NCBI GenBank assembly: GCA_020851035.1
Contig: JADZDM010000003.1
Coordinates: forward strand, 24,467-88,466
DNA from: Gemmatimonadaceae bacterium
Lineage (GTDB): Bacteria; Gemmatimonadota; Gemmatimonadetes; Gemmatimonadales; Gemmatimonadaceae
Direction: 5' to 3'
Length of the DNA stretch: 64,000 nt
Both the position numbers and the translations under genes were made by a program. Shown here piece after piece: positions 55,357 through 64,000 of this stretch. Each line of letters begins with the position of its first letter. The first letter of the stretch is position 1. The notes beneath the pieces were generated by a model. That model saw nothing but the letters and a program-made list of their open reading frames with translations, did no database searches and was not told where the DNA came from.

Positions 55357-56762
55357 TCCGGTTCCGCATGCCCCACCGTCACCCCACCCCCGTGCCGATG
55401 ACCCTCCGCCGCTCCCTTGCCATCGCCGCCCTGGCCGTCGCGCCGGCGCTCGCGCAGGCGCAGGCCGCGCGCCTCCGCGTGCCGTACACCATCGACACGC
55501 TCCCCAACGGCCTGACGCTGATCGTGCACGAGGACCACTCGGTGCCGATCGTCACCACCAACGTCTGGTTCCACGTCGGCTCCGGCGACGAGAAACCCGG
55601 GCGCACCGGCTTCGCGCACCTCTTCGAGCACCTGATGTTCATGGGCTCGCAGAACGCGCCGTACCCGCAGTTCGACCGGCTCCTCGAGGCCGCGGGGGCC
55701 AACAACAACGGCTCCACCACCGAGGACCGCACCAACTACTTCGAGGAGGGGCCCAGCTCCTCGCTGCGGCTGATGCTCTGGCTGGAGGCCGATCGCATGG
55801 GCTGGCTGCTGCCGACCATGGACAAGCCCAAGGTGGACCTGCAGCGTGACGTGGTGAAGAACGAGCGGCGCCAGAGCTACGAGAACCAGCCGTACGGCCT
55901 GGTGGCCGACGTGCTGCCGCACCTGATGTACCCGCCGTCACACCCGTATTCGTGGCCCGTCATCGGCTCCATGGCCGACCTCTCGGCCGCGAGCGTGGAC
56001 GACGTGAAGGACTTCTTCCGCCAGTACTACGCTCCGAACAACGCCACGCTGGTGGTGGCGGGCGACGTGCACCCCGACTCGGTGCGCGCGATCGTGCGGG
56101 AGTACTTCACCGAGATCCCGCGCGGGCCGTCGATCACGCGACCCGCGCCACCGGCGTTCACCGTGAAGGACACCGCCGTCACCCTCGAGGACCGCGTGCA
56201 GCTGCCGCGCCTCTACCTCAACTGGCACACCGCGAAGTCCACGCACGCGGACAGCCCCGCGCTGCAGCTGGCCGGCTATGTCCTTGCCGGCGCCCGCACC
56301 AGCCGCCTCACGCAGGCGCTGGTCTACAGCGGCGAGCTGGCCACGGCGGTGCAGGCCTACAACGATGCCAAGCGCCTCGACGGTGACTTCTCGATCGTCG
56401 CCACCGCGCGGCCGGGGAAGGGCCTCGACACCCTGCAGGCCGTGATCGACCGGCAGCTCGAGCGGCTGGCGGCGGAGGGGCCCACGCCGCGCGAGCTCGA
56501 GCAGGCGCGCAACGTGATCGAGGCACAGTTCCTCCGCAGCATCCAGACGGTCGGCGGCAAGGCCGACCAGCTCAACGAGTACTACTACCAGACCGGCCAG
56601 CCCGACGGCTTCCAGGACGACCTCGACAAGCTGCGCGCGGTGACGGCTGCCGACGTGCAGCGCGTGGTGCGCCTGTACCTGCAGGCACCGCGCGTGATGG
56701 TTTCGGTGGTCCCCCAGGGCAAGCAGGCGCTTGCCGCCACGCTGAAGAAGGTGACCCAGTGA
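55353..56762 (+). CDS. M16 zinc peptidase, catalytic subunit
   Basis: This 469-residue protein has a signal peptide (SLAIAALAVAPALAQAQA) and an M16 (insulinase/PqqL-like) fold. The inverted zinc motif is intact: His89-Leu-Phe-Glu-His93 (HLFEH), with third ligand Glu171 in VVKNERRQ. It should cut peptides in the periplasm, probably as a heterodimer with the next protein. ATG 55353 overlaps the epimerase stop, but ATG 55398 gives a more usual signal peptide; 55371 is also in frame. The stop overlaps the next start (TGATG). Confidence 0.92.
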   Translation: MIRFRMPHRHPTPVPMTLRRSLAIAALAVAPALAQAQAARLRVPYTIDTLPNGLTLIVHEDHSVPIVTTNVWFHVGSGDEKPGRTGFAHLFEHLMFMGSQNAPYPQFDRLLEAAGANNNGSTTEDRTNYFEEGPSSSLRLMLWLEADRMGWLLPTMDKPKVDLQRDVVKNERRQSYENQPYGLVADVLPHLMYPPSHPYSWPVIGSMADLSAASVDDVKDFFRQYYAPNNATLVVAGDVHPDSVRAIVREYFTEIPRGPSITRPAPPAFTVKDTAVTLEDRVQLPRLYLNWHTAKSTHADSPALQLAGYVLAGARTSRLTQALVYSGELATAVQAYNDAKRLDGDFSIVATARPGKGLDTLQAVIDRQLERLAAEGPTPRELEQARNVIEAQFLRSIQTVGGKADQLNEYYYQTGQPDGFQDDLDKLRAVTAADVQRVVRLYLQAPRVMVSVVPQGKQALAATLKKVTQ

Positions 56763-58201
56763 TGCGCCGCTTCCTGCTGCTTCCCTCCATCGCGCTCCTG
56801 GCCCCCGCGGCGCTCCGTGCGCAGGCCGCGTTCGATCGCACCAAGGTGCCCACGCTGCCGCCTGCGCCGCGGCTGGTGCTGCCGTCGGTCGCGACCTCGC
56901 GCCTGGCCAACGGTATCGGCCTGCAGGTGGTGTCGCAGCGCGAGGTGCCGCTGGTGCAGGTCACGCTCAGCATCACTGGCGGGGCCCGCCTCGATGGGGA
57001 CCAGCCCGGCCTGGCGTCATTCACGGCCCGCATGCTCACCGAGAGTGCCGGCGGCAAGGACGTGAACGAGTTGCAGAACGCGATCGCCTTCCTCGGCGCG
57101 ACGCTCAACTCGTCGGCGTCGTGGGATGCCTTCACGGTGTCGCTGAACGTGCCGCGGCGCTCACTCGATGCCGCACTCGCCCTGATGGCGGACGTGGTGC
57201 AGCGGCCGGCCTTCACCAGCGCCGACGTGCGCCGTCAGCGCGACCTGCGTGCCGCCGGCATCCTGCAGCGGCGTGACCAGCCCGGCGCCATCGCCACGCT
57301 GGCGTTCAACGGCATCGTGTTCCCGGCGGGCCACCCATACCACAACCCGGCCGACGGCGACTCGGCTGCCACCGCGCGCCTCGACTCGGCGCGGGTGCGG
57401 GCATTCTACCAGCGGGCCTACGTGCCCTCGCGGGCGCGGTTCATCGTGGCGGGTGACATCAGCACCGCCGAGGCCGCGACCGCGCTCGCGTCCCACTTCG
57501 GCAGCTGGTCGTCGGCGGAACGGCCCGCCCCGGTGACGGCGGTGGCGGTGCGTCCCGTCAGCAACACCGCGGGCCGGGTGTTCCTGGTGGACAAGCCCGG
57601 CGCCGCACAGTCCATCATCGTCATCGGTGCGCCGGGCGTCTCACGCCTCAGTCCCGACTACCCGGCACTGGTCGTGATGAACACGCTGCTCGGTGCCAGC
57701 TTCTCGTCGCGGCTGAACACCAACCTGCGCGAGACGAAGGGGTACACGTACGGCATCGGCTCGGGCTTCGGCTGGCAGCCGCTGCCGGGCGCCTTTCGCA
57801 TCAGCAGCGGGGTGCGCACCGACGTGACCGACTCCAGCCTGGTGGAGGTGTTCCGGGAACTGCGCGCGATCCGTGACGCGCCGGTGGATGCCGGCGAGCT
57901 GGCGCGTGGCAAGGCCTACGTGGCGCTTGGCATTCCCGGCAGCTTCGAGACGAACGGCGAGATCGCCGGCCAGCTCGCGGAGTTGAACCAGTTCGGGCTG
58001 CCGCTGTCGTCGGTGAGTGCGTTCATCGCACGGGTGAATGCCGTGACCGCCGCCGACGTGCAGCGGGTGGCGCGGCGGTACCTGCCGGTGGATCGCGCGA
58101 CCATCGTGGTGGTGGGCGACCTGGCGAAGGTGCGCGCCGGTGTCGAGGCGCTGAAGCTCGGTCCCGTGACGCAGCTCGAGGTCACGTCGGTCGCGAAGTA
58201 G
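56762..58201 (+). CDS. M16 peptidase-like, non-catalytic partner
   Basis: This 479-residue protein has a signal peptide (MRRFLLLPSIALLAPAALRAQA) and the M16 fold: ISTGG-like ITGGARLD, then LTESAGG, and a C-terminal ETKGYTYGIGSGF with the arginine/tyrosine-type substrate region. The zinc motif is lost: the HxxEH place reads ASFTARMLTE, so it should not cut peptides itself. Paired active and inactive M16 proteins are known to form working complexes, and the TGATG overlap with the active gene supports equal production. A strong hairpin follows the stop. Confidence 0.92.
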   Translation: MRRFLLLPSIALLAPAALRAQAAFDRTKVPTLPPAPRLVLPSVATSRLANGIGLQVVSQREVPLVQVTLSITGGARLDGDQPGLASFTARMLTESAGGKDVNELQNAIAFLGATLNSSASWDAFTVSLNVPRRSLDAALALMADVVQRPAFTSADVRRQRDLRAAGILQRRDQPGAIATLAFNGIVFPAGHPYHNPADGDSAATARLDSARVRAFYQRAYVPSRARFIVAGDISTAEAATALASHFGSWSSAERPAPVTAVAVRPVSNTAGRVFLVDKPGAAQSIIVIGAPGVSRLSPDYPALVVMNTLLGASFSSRLNTNLRETKGYTYGIGSGFGWQPLPGAFRISSGVRTDVTDSSLVEVFRELRAIRDAPVDAGELARGKAYVALGIPGSFETNGEIAGQLAELNQFGLPLSSVSAFIARVNAVTAADVQRVARRYLPVDRATIVVVGDLAKVRAGVEALKLGPVTQLEVTSVAK

Positions 58202-58228
58202 CGCCGGGCGGCACGGCGCGGCACCACG

Positions 58229-58267
58229 CGACGGCGGACCGCTCGAGACCGAGCGGGCCGCCTGTCG
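58229..58267. terminator. Long bidirectional hairpin
   Basis: GGCGGACCGCTCG (58233-58245) pairs with CGAGCGGGCCGCC (58250-58262) at 12 of 13 positions around an AGAC loop, extended by CGAC/GTCG beyond a one-base bulge. TGTCGTTCCT follows. It separates the convergent peptidase and symporter operons. Confidence 0.75.
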
Positions 58268-58292
58268 TTCCTGCCACGGTGATCGCGGCGCC

Positions 58293-58517
58293 TCAGCGCT
58301 TCTCCGCCGCCGCCCCGGCCTTCGCCAGCCCGAGGAAGATCAGCCCCGTCACCAGCATCACGATGCCCCAGATCAGGTTGATGTTCATGCCACCGGACTT
58401 CACGTACATCTCGGTGTTGCTGCCCGTCAGCAGGCCGTAGCCGGCCAGCATCACGCCCAGCACCGAGAACAACCCGCCGATCGGGAGGCGCAGGTCGAGC
58501 GAGCCTTCTGCACTCAT
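58293..58517 (-). CDS. Small two-helix membrane protein
   Basis: This 74-residue protein has two hydrophobic helices (about 13-32 and 46-66) separated by a loop with SNTEMYVKSGGMN. I do not recognise a family. It starts at ATG 58517, 13 nt after the symporter stop, so it is translated from the same mRNA. Its small size and its place suggest an accessory subunit of the symporter, but this is inference only. The last residues are basic (AEKR). Confidence 0.7.
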   Translation of the reverse strand: MSAEGSLDLRLPIGGLFSVLGVMLAGYGLLTGSNTEMYVKSGGMNINLIWGIVMLVTGLIFLGLAKAGAAAEKR

Positions 58518-58530
58518 GTGAGTTCCGCGG

Positions 58531-60279
58531 TCAGAGGAAGAGGATGTTGAGCAGCGCCGTCATGCCCAGCACGGCGAGCGCGAACGGCAGCGGGCGCTTG
58601 AGGAACGGGATCCCCGTGTCCACCGGCTTCTCCGTCAGCGAGTAGACCAGCCCCTTGAGCTCCGAGTCCGGCCGTGCGGTGGTGGCCAGGCTGATCACGA
58701 TGCTCACGATCACGCAGGTCATGAACGCCACGATCGCCGTCCAGAAGGTCTGCGCCATCTCGCTCGGGTAGGTGTGCAGCAGCCCGAAGAACCCGCCCTT
58801 GATGCCGGGCACCGAGCCGCGCGGGAGGGTGAGCCCGTGGTGCAGCAGCGCGCCCATCATGCCTGACGCCAGGCCCCAGAAGGCGCCGTGGCCGGTGGCC
58901 CGCTTCCAGAACATGCCCAGCGCGAACGTCGCGAACAGCGGCGCGTTCACGAACGCGAACACGAGCTGGAGGATCTCCATGATGTTGTTGAACGCGCCGG
59001 CCACGTACGCCGCCGCGATCGACAGCAGGATGCCACCCACCGTCGCCGCCCGCCCCATCCACAGGTAGTGCTCGTCGGAGGCGTTCTTCCTGATGTGGCT
59101 CTGGTAGATGTCGTACGTCCACACGGTGTTGAACGCCGTCACGTTGCCGGCCATGCCCGACATGAAGCTCGCCAAGAGCGCCGTCAGCCCCAGGCCGAGC
59201 ATGCCCTCGGGGAAGAGCTTGATCAGCAGCATCGGTGTGGCGAGGTCGAAGTCCATCACCACCTTGCCGGCCGAGTCGAGCAGCGGCTGGCCGTCGGCCG
59301 CCAGCTTGGCCGGGATGATGCCGCCCGCCGCGCCGGTGAGCGCCAGCGCGATCATGCCCGGCAGGATCACCAGGAACGGGAAGAACATCTTCGGCACCGC
59401 GGCGATCAGCGGCGTCCGGCGGGCCGCGATCATGCTGTCGGCCGCCATCGCGCGCTGCACCACCAGGAAGTCGGTGCACCAGTAGCCGAAGCTGAGCACG
59501 AAGCCCAGCCCCATCACGAGCCCGAACCACTCCACCCCCAGCGGGTTGGTGCTCGCACTCGTCATCCCCTGCCACGCATGCGTCAGCGCGCCCGGGTTCT
59601 GCCCCCGCGTCACTGCCGCCTCGGTCAGGCGCGCCGTCAGCCCGCCCCAGCCGCCCACCTGCTTCAGGCCCAGGAACACCAGCGGCGCGAAGCCGAAGGC
59701 GATCATGAAGAACTGCAGCACCTCGTTGTAGATCGCGCTGGTCAGGCCACCCGCGAACACGTAGGCCAGCACGATCACCGCCGACACCAGCACGCTCACG
59801 TCGAAGCTCCACCCCAGCAGCAGGTTGAAGAGCTTGCCCATCGCGTACATGCTGATCCCCGACGAGAAGATCGTCATCGCCGCGAAGCTGAGCGCGTTCA
59901 GCGTGCGCGTCTTCTCGTCGAAACGGAGCTTGAGGTACTCCGGCACGCTGCGGGCACGGGAGCCGTAGTAGAACGGCATCATGAACAGCGCCACGAACAC
60001 CATCGCCGGGATCGCCCCGATCCAGTAGAAGTGGGCGGTGGCGATGCCGTACTTGGCGCCCGAGGCGCCCATCCCGATCACTTCCTGCGCCCCGAGGTTG
60101 GCCGAGAGGAAGGCCAGGCCGGTGACCCAGGGCGGCAGCGACCGCCCGGACTGGAAGAAGTCGGAGCTGGTCTTCGTGCTCCGGCGCAGGGCGAACCCGA
60201 TGCCGAGGACGAAGACGAAGTACATGGCCATCACGGCGTAGTCGATCGCCGTCAGATGGGTGACCGGAACGAGATCCAC
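58531..60279 (-). CDS. SLC5-family sodium:solute symporter
   Basis: This 582-residue inner-membrane protein has about 14 hydrophobic helices and SSS-family marks: an N-terminal helix with AIDYAVMAMYFVFVLGIGFA, FLSANLGAQEVIGMGASGAK, AGGLTSAIYNEVLQF and GYWCTDFLVVQRAMAA. It should take up a sugar or other organic solute with Na+. GTG 60279 follows GGAG by 5 nt and gives the correct N-terminus; the frame continues far upstream only as a shadow of the oxidoreductase gene. It is divergent from the Gfo/Idh genes across a 291-bp gap without a visible gene, so it may import their substrate. Confidence 0.92.
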   Translation of the reverse strand: MDLVPVTHLTAIDYAVMAMYFVFVLGIGFALRRSTKTSSDFFQSGRSLPPWVTGLAFLSANLGAQEVIGMGASGAKYGIATAHFYWIGAIPAMVFVALFMMPFYYGSRARSVPEYLKLRFDEKTRTLNALSFAAMTIFSSGISMYAMGKLFNLLLGWSFDVSVLVSAVIVLAYVFAGGLTSAIYNEVLQFFMIAFGFAPLVFLGLKQVGGWGGLTARLTEAAVTRGQNPGALTHAWQGMTSASTNPLGVEWFGLVMGLGFVLSFGYWCTDFLVVQRAMAADSMIAARRTPLIAAVPKMFFPFLVILPGMIALALTGAAGGIIPAKLAADGQPLLDSAGKVVMDFDLATPMLLIKLFPEGMLGLGLTALLASFMSGMAGNVTAFNTVWTYDIYQSHIRKNASDEHYLWMGRAATVGGILLSIAAAYVAGAFNNIMEILQLVFAFVNAPLFATFALGMFWKRATGHGAFWGLASGMMGALLHHGLTLPRGSVPGIKGGFFGLLHTYPSEMAQTFWTAIVAFMTCVIVSIVISLATTARPDSELKGLVYSLTEKPVDTGIPFLKRPLPFALAVLGMTALLNILFL

Positions 60280-60570
60280 TGGGGCTCCACGAAGCGCCGG
60301 CAACCGGCGGAGGGGGCAGGGGGAGGCGGGGATGGTGCCACCGGCCGCGGCGGCACCAGACGCGCTCATCCTATCCACCGTACCCCGACTTCGCAGGTTC
60401 CCCGGGTGCCGGGTGTCACCTGACAGGTCGGCTCCCCGCCGGTGCGGTGGTCCACCCCCGGCGCGCACCCGCCCCGCCCGGTGCCAGAATCGTGGTCCCC
60501 CGTGAAGATTACGCGCGTTCGCGGCGCCCCACGCGGCGCACACGGCACGAGCGGCCCTCACCACGCCCCC

Positions 60571-62070
60571 ATGGACCCGAAAGCTGTCACCCGCCGCGAC
60601 TTCGTCGCCGGCAGCGCCACCCTCGCGCTCGGCGCCCTCGTCGCGCCCCCCATGATCGTCCCGCGCCACGTGCTCGGCCGGGGCTTCCAGGCCCCCAGCG
60701 ACACCCTCAACATCGCCTACGTCGGGGCCGGCGGGATGGGGATGTCGAACTGGGCCCAGATGCTGACCCAGAACACCGTCGCCGTCTGCGACGTGGACTT
60801 CGCCTACGTCGAGAAGTCGCTCGCCAGCCGCAACCGCCAGCCCGGCACCTTCACGCCCCCCGCCAACCTGAGCCCGGCCGACGCACAGGCCTGGCTGGCC
60901 CGCCGCACCGCCAACGCGCAGGCGGCCTACGCCACCGGCCAGAAGCTCCAGGAGCACTACACCCGCGCGGCCAAGTACGCCGACTACCGCGAGATGCTCG
61001 ACAAGCAGAAGGACATCGATGCCGTGGTGGTGGGCACGCCCGACCACATGCACGCGATGATCACGCTGCGCGCGATGCAGGCCCGGAAGCACGTCTACGT
61101 CCAGAAGCCACTCACCTACTCCGTGCTGGAGGCTCGCGCGCTCGGCAAGGCCGCCCGCGAGATCAAGGTCGTGACGCAGATGGGCAACCAGGGCCATTCC
61201 TCCGACGGCACGCGCAAGATCAAGGAAGTGGCGGCGAGCGGGATCCTCGGCCCCATCAGCGAAGTGCACGTCTGGACCGACCGGCCACACGGCTGGTGGC
61301 CCCAGGGTGTCGGGCGCCCGAACCCGGCGGTCGCCCCCTCGGTGCCGGATCGCCTCAGCTGGGACCTGTTCCTCGGTGCCGTCCCGGCCGTGCAGTACGA
61401 CCCGTCGTACCATCCGTTCTCCTGGCGCGGCTGGGTGGACTTCGGCGTCAGCGCGCTCGGTGACATGGGCGCCCACCTGATCGACCAGCCGTTCTGGGCG
61501 CTCGACCTCGGCATGCCGACGAGCATCACCGCATCGTCGTCGCCGTGGGGCGGTGACGCGAAGAAGCCGGCGTCGTACCCGGTCTCGATGATGGCGCAGT
61601 ACGAGTTCGCCGCGAAGGGCGCGCGCGGCCCGGTGAAGCTGCACTGGTACGACGGTGGCCTGCTGCCGCCGCGGCCCATGCACCTCCCCGACGACGTGAA
61701 CCTCAACGGTGACGGCGGCGGCATCTTCATCGGCACCAGGGGCATCATGGTCTACGACACCTACGGGGCGAACCCGCGCGTCTACCCGGCCGCGACGGCC
61801 GCGGCCGCCGAGGCGGTGCCGAAGACCCTCGCGCGCATCACCACCTCGCACGAGCAGAACTGGTTCGACGCCTGCAAGGGTGTCGGGACCGCCACGTCGC
61901 CGTTCGAGTATGCGGCACCGCTGACCGAGGTGATGCTGCTCGGCCTGGTGGCCCTGAAGGCGGGCCAGGGCAAGAAGATCTACTATGACGGCGACGCGAT
62001 GCGCGTGACCAACATGCCCGAGGCCAACGCCTTCCTCACGCGCGAGTATCGTGCGGGATGGAGCCTCTGA
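60571..62070 (+). CDS. Tat-exported Gfo/Idh/MocA oxidoreductase
   Basis: This 499-residue protein starts with a twin-arginine signal (TRRDFVAGSATLALGALV), so it is exported folded, probably with bound cofactor. The Rossmann domain follows (NIAYVGAGGMGMSN), then AVVVGTPDHMHAMITLRAM and KHVYVQKPLTYSVLEAR with the Lys-Pro pair of the family. It should oxidise or reduce a sugar hydroxyl with NAD(P), possibly at C3 of a glycoside. ATG 60571 is the start; no Shine-Dalgarno sequence is clear. The 3' end overlaps the second Gfo/Idh gene by 13 nt. Confidence 0.93.
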   Translation: MDPKAVTRRDFVAGSATLALGALVAPPMIVPRHVLGRGFQAPSDTLNIAYVGAGGMGMSNWAQMLTQNTVAVCDVDFAYVEKSLASRNRQPGTFTPPANLSPADAQAWLARRTANAQAAYATGQKLQEHYTRAAKYADYREMLDKQKDIDAVVVGTPDHMHAMITLRAMQARKHVYVQKPLTYSVLEARALGKAAREIKVVTQMGNQGHSSDGTRKIKEVAASGILGPISEVHVWTDRPHGWWPQGVGRPNPAVAPSVPDRLSWDLFLGAVPAVQYDPSYHPFSWRGWVDFGVSALGDMGAHLIDQPFWALDLGMPTSITASSSPWGGDAKKPASYPVSMMAQYEFAAKGARGPVKLHWYDGGLLPPRPMHLPDDVNLNGDGGGIFIGTRGIMVYDTYGANPRVYPAATAAAAEAVPKTLARITTSHEQNWFDACKGVGTATSPFEYAAPLTEVMLLGLVALKAGQGKKIYYDGDAMRVTNMPEANAFLTREYRAGWSL

Positions 62071-63302
62071 GCAGGCGGCTGGGAGTCGGCTTCGTCGGCG
62101 CGGGATTCAACACGCGGTTCCACGTGCAGGCGTTCCGCGCGGTGCGGGACGCCGACGTGCTCGGCGTGTGGAGCCCGCGCCGCGAGAGTGCCGAGAGTGT
62201 GGCAGCGCTCGCGCGTGAGCTCGATGTGGGCGCCTGCAAGGCGTACGCGTCGATCACGGCGATGGTCGCCGACCCGGCCATCGAGGCGATCTGGCTGAGC
62301 GGGCCGAACCAGGCTCGCATCGAGAACATCGAGGAGATCGTCGAGGCGATCCGCAGCGGGAAGGGCACGCTGCGTGGCCTCGCCTGCGAGAAGCCGCTGG
62401 CGCGCAACGTCGCCGAGGCGAAGCGCGTGTGCGAGCTTGTCGAGAGCGTGGGGCTGAAGACGGGCTACCTCGAGAACCAGCTGTTCGGCCCGCACGTCGA
62501 GACGGGGCACAAGCTGCTGTGGGCGCGCGGCGCGGCCACCACCGGGCGCCCGTACCTCGCGCGTGCCGCCGAGGAGCACAGCGGGCCGCACACGCCGTGG
62601 TTCTGGACCGGCGCACTGCAGGGCGGTGGCACGCTCACCGACATGATGTGCCACTCCGGCCTGCTGATCCGGCACCTGCTGACGAAGCCGGGCGCCCCGC
62701 TCTCGTCGGTGAAGCCGGTGAAGGTCACCGCGCACATCGCGAGCCTGAAGTGGTCGCGCCCGCACTATGCCGAGATCCTGCGGAAGAACGGCGTGACGGT
62801 GGACTACACGAAGACGCCGTCGGAGGACTTCGCGAGCATGCACGTGGAGTTCCAGACCGATGACGGCCACACCGTGCTCGGCGAGGCCACCACGTCGTGG
62901 AGTTACGTCGGGCCCGGGTTGCGCCTCAGCGCCGAGCTGCTCGGCCCGGAGTACTCGATGCAGTGGAACTCGCTCAACTCGGGGCTCAACCTGTTCTTCA
63001 GCCGCGAGGTGAAGGGCGCCGCCGGTGAGGACCTGGTGGAGAAGCAGCAGGCGGAGACGGGCGTGATGCCGGTGGTGCCCGCCGAGCAGCTCGTGTACGG
63101 TTACGAGGGCGAGGACCGGCACTTCGCCCGCGTGTTTCTCGGGCTCGAGGAACCGAAGCTCACCTTCAACGACGGACTGGAAGTGGTGAAGCTCCTGATG
63201 ACGGCGTACCAGAGCGCGGAGCAGGGGCGCACCATCGACTACCCCGGCGAGAACCTCGACACGTTCACGTCGGCGGTGTCGCGCTACGAGTGGCAGCGAT
63301 GA
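62058..63302 (+). CDS. Gfo/Idh/MocA oxidoreductase (cytoplasmic)
   Basis: This 414-residue protein has a Rossmann nucleotide site (VGFVGAGFNTRFHVQAF), AIWLSGPNQARIENIEEI, a Lys-Pro pair in ACEKPLARNVAEAK and GALQGGGTLTDMMCHSG in the C-terminal domain. There is no signal peptide, unlike its neighbour, so it should act in the cytoplasm. A sugar dehydrogenase/reductase role is likely. The start lies 13 nt inside the upstream gene and its stop overlaps the DUF1080 gene (ATGA), so three genes are translationally coupled. The substrate is not known. Confidence 0.92.
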   Translation: MEPLSRRLGVGFVGAGFNTRFHVQAFRAVRDADVLGVWSPRRESAESVAALARELDVGACKAYASITAMVADPAIEAIWLSGPNQARIENIEEIVEAIRSGKGTLRGLACEKPLARNVAEAKRVCELVESVGLKTGYLENQLFGPHVETGHKLLWARGAATTGRPYLARAAEEHSGPHTPWFWTGALQGGGTLTDMMCHSGLLIRHLLTKPGAPLSSVKPVKVTAHIASLKWSRPHYAEILRKNGVTVDYTKTPSEDFASMHVEFQTDDGHTVLGEATTSWSYVGPGLRLSAELLGPEYSMQWNSLNSGLNLFFSREVKGAAGEDLVEKQQAETGVMPVVPAEQLVYGYEGEDRHFARVFLGLEEPKLTFNDGLEVVKLLMTAYQSAEQGRTIDYPGENLDTFTSAVSRYEWQR

Positions 63303-64000
63303 GCGCACGCAGGGCAGGGTTGGCGGTGCTCGCCGTGGCGGCACTGGCGGCCTGCGCGGGTGGCAAACCGGCTGCGGCCGACTCGTCCGCGCCGGCTGCC
63401 GTCGCCGCGACCGGCATTTCGGTCGACACCGCAGGCTGGGTTCCACTGTTCGACGCCACGCTGTCGCGCTGGCGCGGGTGGAAGAGCGACAGCCTGGTCT
63501 CGCGCGGCTGGGTCATCACCGACAGCATGATCTCGAAGGACAGCGTGGTGAGCGACCTCACCACCCGCACGAACTACGGCAACTTCGAGCTCGAGTTCGA
63601 GTGGAAGGTGGGAGCCATGGGCAACGCCGGTGTCTTCTACAAGGTGACCGACGAGTACGACAAGCCCTACTGGAGCGGCCCGGAGTACCAGCTGCGCGAC
63701 GAGGCGATGGATCCCGAGGCCAAGAACCTCAAGCTCTCGTCGGCCAGTGTGTACGGCCTCTACGCGCCCCCCGCCGGCCTGACCAAGCCGCTCGGCGAGT
63801 GGAACACCGCGCGCATCGTGGTGAAGGGTGACAGTGTCACACACTGGCTCAACGGACAGCAGGCGGTGGCCTATGCGCTCGGCAGCCCCGACTTCACCAC
63901 GCTGGTGAAGGCGGCCAAGTTCGGCGAGTACCCGAACTTCGGCCGCGCCGCCAAGGGCATGATCGCGATCCAGGGCGACCACAACGGTTCACTCGGCCTC
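63299..64000 (+). CDS. DUF1080 (3-keto-disaccharide hydrolase-like) lipoprotein, 3' end missing
   Basis: The first 234 residues are visible; the gene runs past the right edge. A lipoprotein signal ends in LAACAGG. The DUF1080 concanavalin-like domain follows: WVPLFDATLSRWRGW, YGNFELEFEWKVG, GNAGVFYKVTDEYDKPYWSG and GEWNTARIVVKGD, with HWLNGQQ. Members of this family act on 3-keto-glycosides made by Gfo/Idh oxidoreductases, which matches the two coupled genes upstream. It should work in the periplasm. The start overlaps the upstream stop (ATGA). Confidence 0.9.
   Translation, partial: MSARRAGLAVLAVAALAACAGGKPAAADSSAPAAVAATGISVDTAGWVPLFDATLSRWRGWKSDSLVSRGWVITDSMISKDSVVSDLTTRTNYGNFELEFEWKVGAMGNAGVFYKVTDEYDKPYWSGPEYQLRDEAMDPEAKNLKLSSASVYGLYAPPAGLTKPLGEWNTARIVVKGDSVTHWLNGQQAVAYALGSPDFTTLVKAAKFGEYPNFGRAAKGMIAIQGDHNGSLGL

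Noticed and set aside
60280..60570. A small gene in the gap between the SLC5 symporter and Gfo/Idh genes
   Set aside because: Open frames here only extend the two flanking genes and have no start signal or family marks; I see nothing else in this stretch.

Overview
The window is a strongly G+C-rich bacterial chromosome segment, packed with protein genes on both strands. No tRNA, rRNA, CRISPR array, transposase or phage gene was seen. A SusC/SusD pair in a G+C-rich genome, ASPIC/UnbV lipoproteins, a sigma factor paired with large Ser/Thr kinases, Tat-targeted Gfo/Idh oxidoreductases and a DUF1080 protein suggest a Gemmatimonadota relative. Acidobacteriota is the main alternative. This assignment is inferred from gene content, not proven.

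Left part (1-23 kb) is mostly signalling. A tight four-gene operon holds a TonB-dependent receptor (cut by the window edge), a periplasmic binding protein, a BarA-like hybrid kinase and a REC-PAS-GGDEF-EAL protein (1-7811). Next come a Kir-like membrane protein whose potassium filter residues are replaced, and a convergent LLM oxidoreductase/Na+(H+) antiporter pair. Then follow an aminotransferase, an ECF sigma factor divergent from a Ser/Thr kinase and a paralogous pseudokinase, a PAS hybrid kinase, and a large secreted protein of unknown function.

Middle part (23-50 kb) is a sugar and outer-membrane lipoprotein region. SusC and SusD are followed by a giant ASPIC/UnbV lipoprotein, a vanadium haloperoxidase-like lipoprotein, a second giant ASPIC/UnbV lipoprotein and a GH13 lipoprotein. 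An MFS sugar porter, a trehalase and a DUF3179 protein form an overlapping operon, followed by a third ASPIC/UnbV protein, a second MFS porter and a second TonB-dependent receptor. The two giant lipoproteins each carry 14 calcium-loop repeats split 7 + 7 around the ASPIC/UnbV domain.

Right part (50-64 kb) continues carbohydrate metabolism. It holds malQ with a secreted GH13 amylase, an aldose 1-epimerase coupled to an active/inactive M16 peptidase pair, and an SLC5 symporter with a 74-residue membrane protein. Divergent from the symporter are two Gfo/Idh/MocA proteins and a DUF1080 lipoprotein cut by the right edge, which look like a 3-keto-sugar route. Overall the cell seems to import and cleave alpha-glucans, maltose or trehalose.

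The main non-coding discoveries are two about 210-bp structured elements (38.5 and 50.8 kb) with unrelated inverted-repeat arms but a shared core plan. There are also four promoters of the form TANNNT placed exactly 6 nt before an ATG, which implies leaderless mRNAs, and a set of perfect hairpins between convergent genes.
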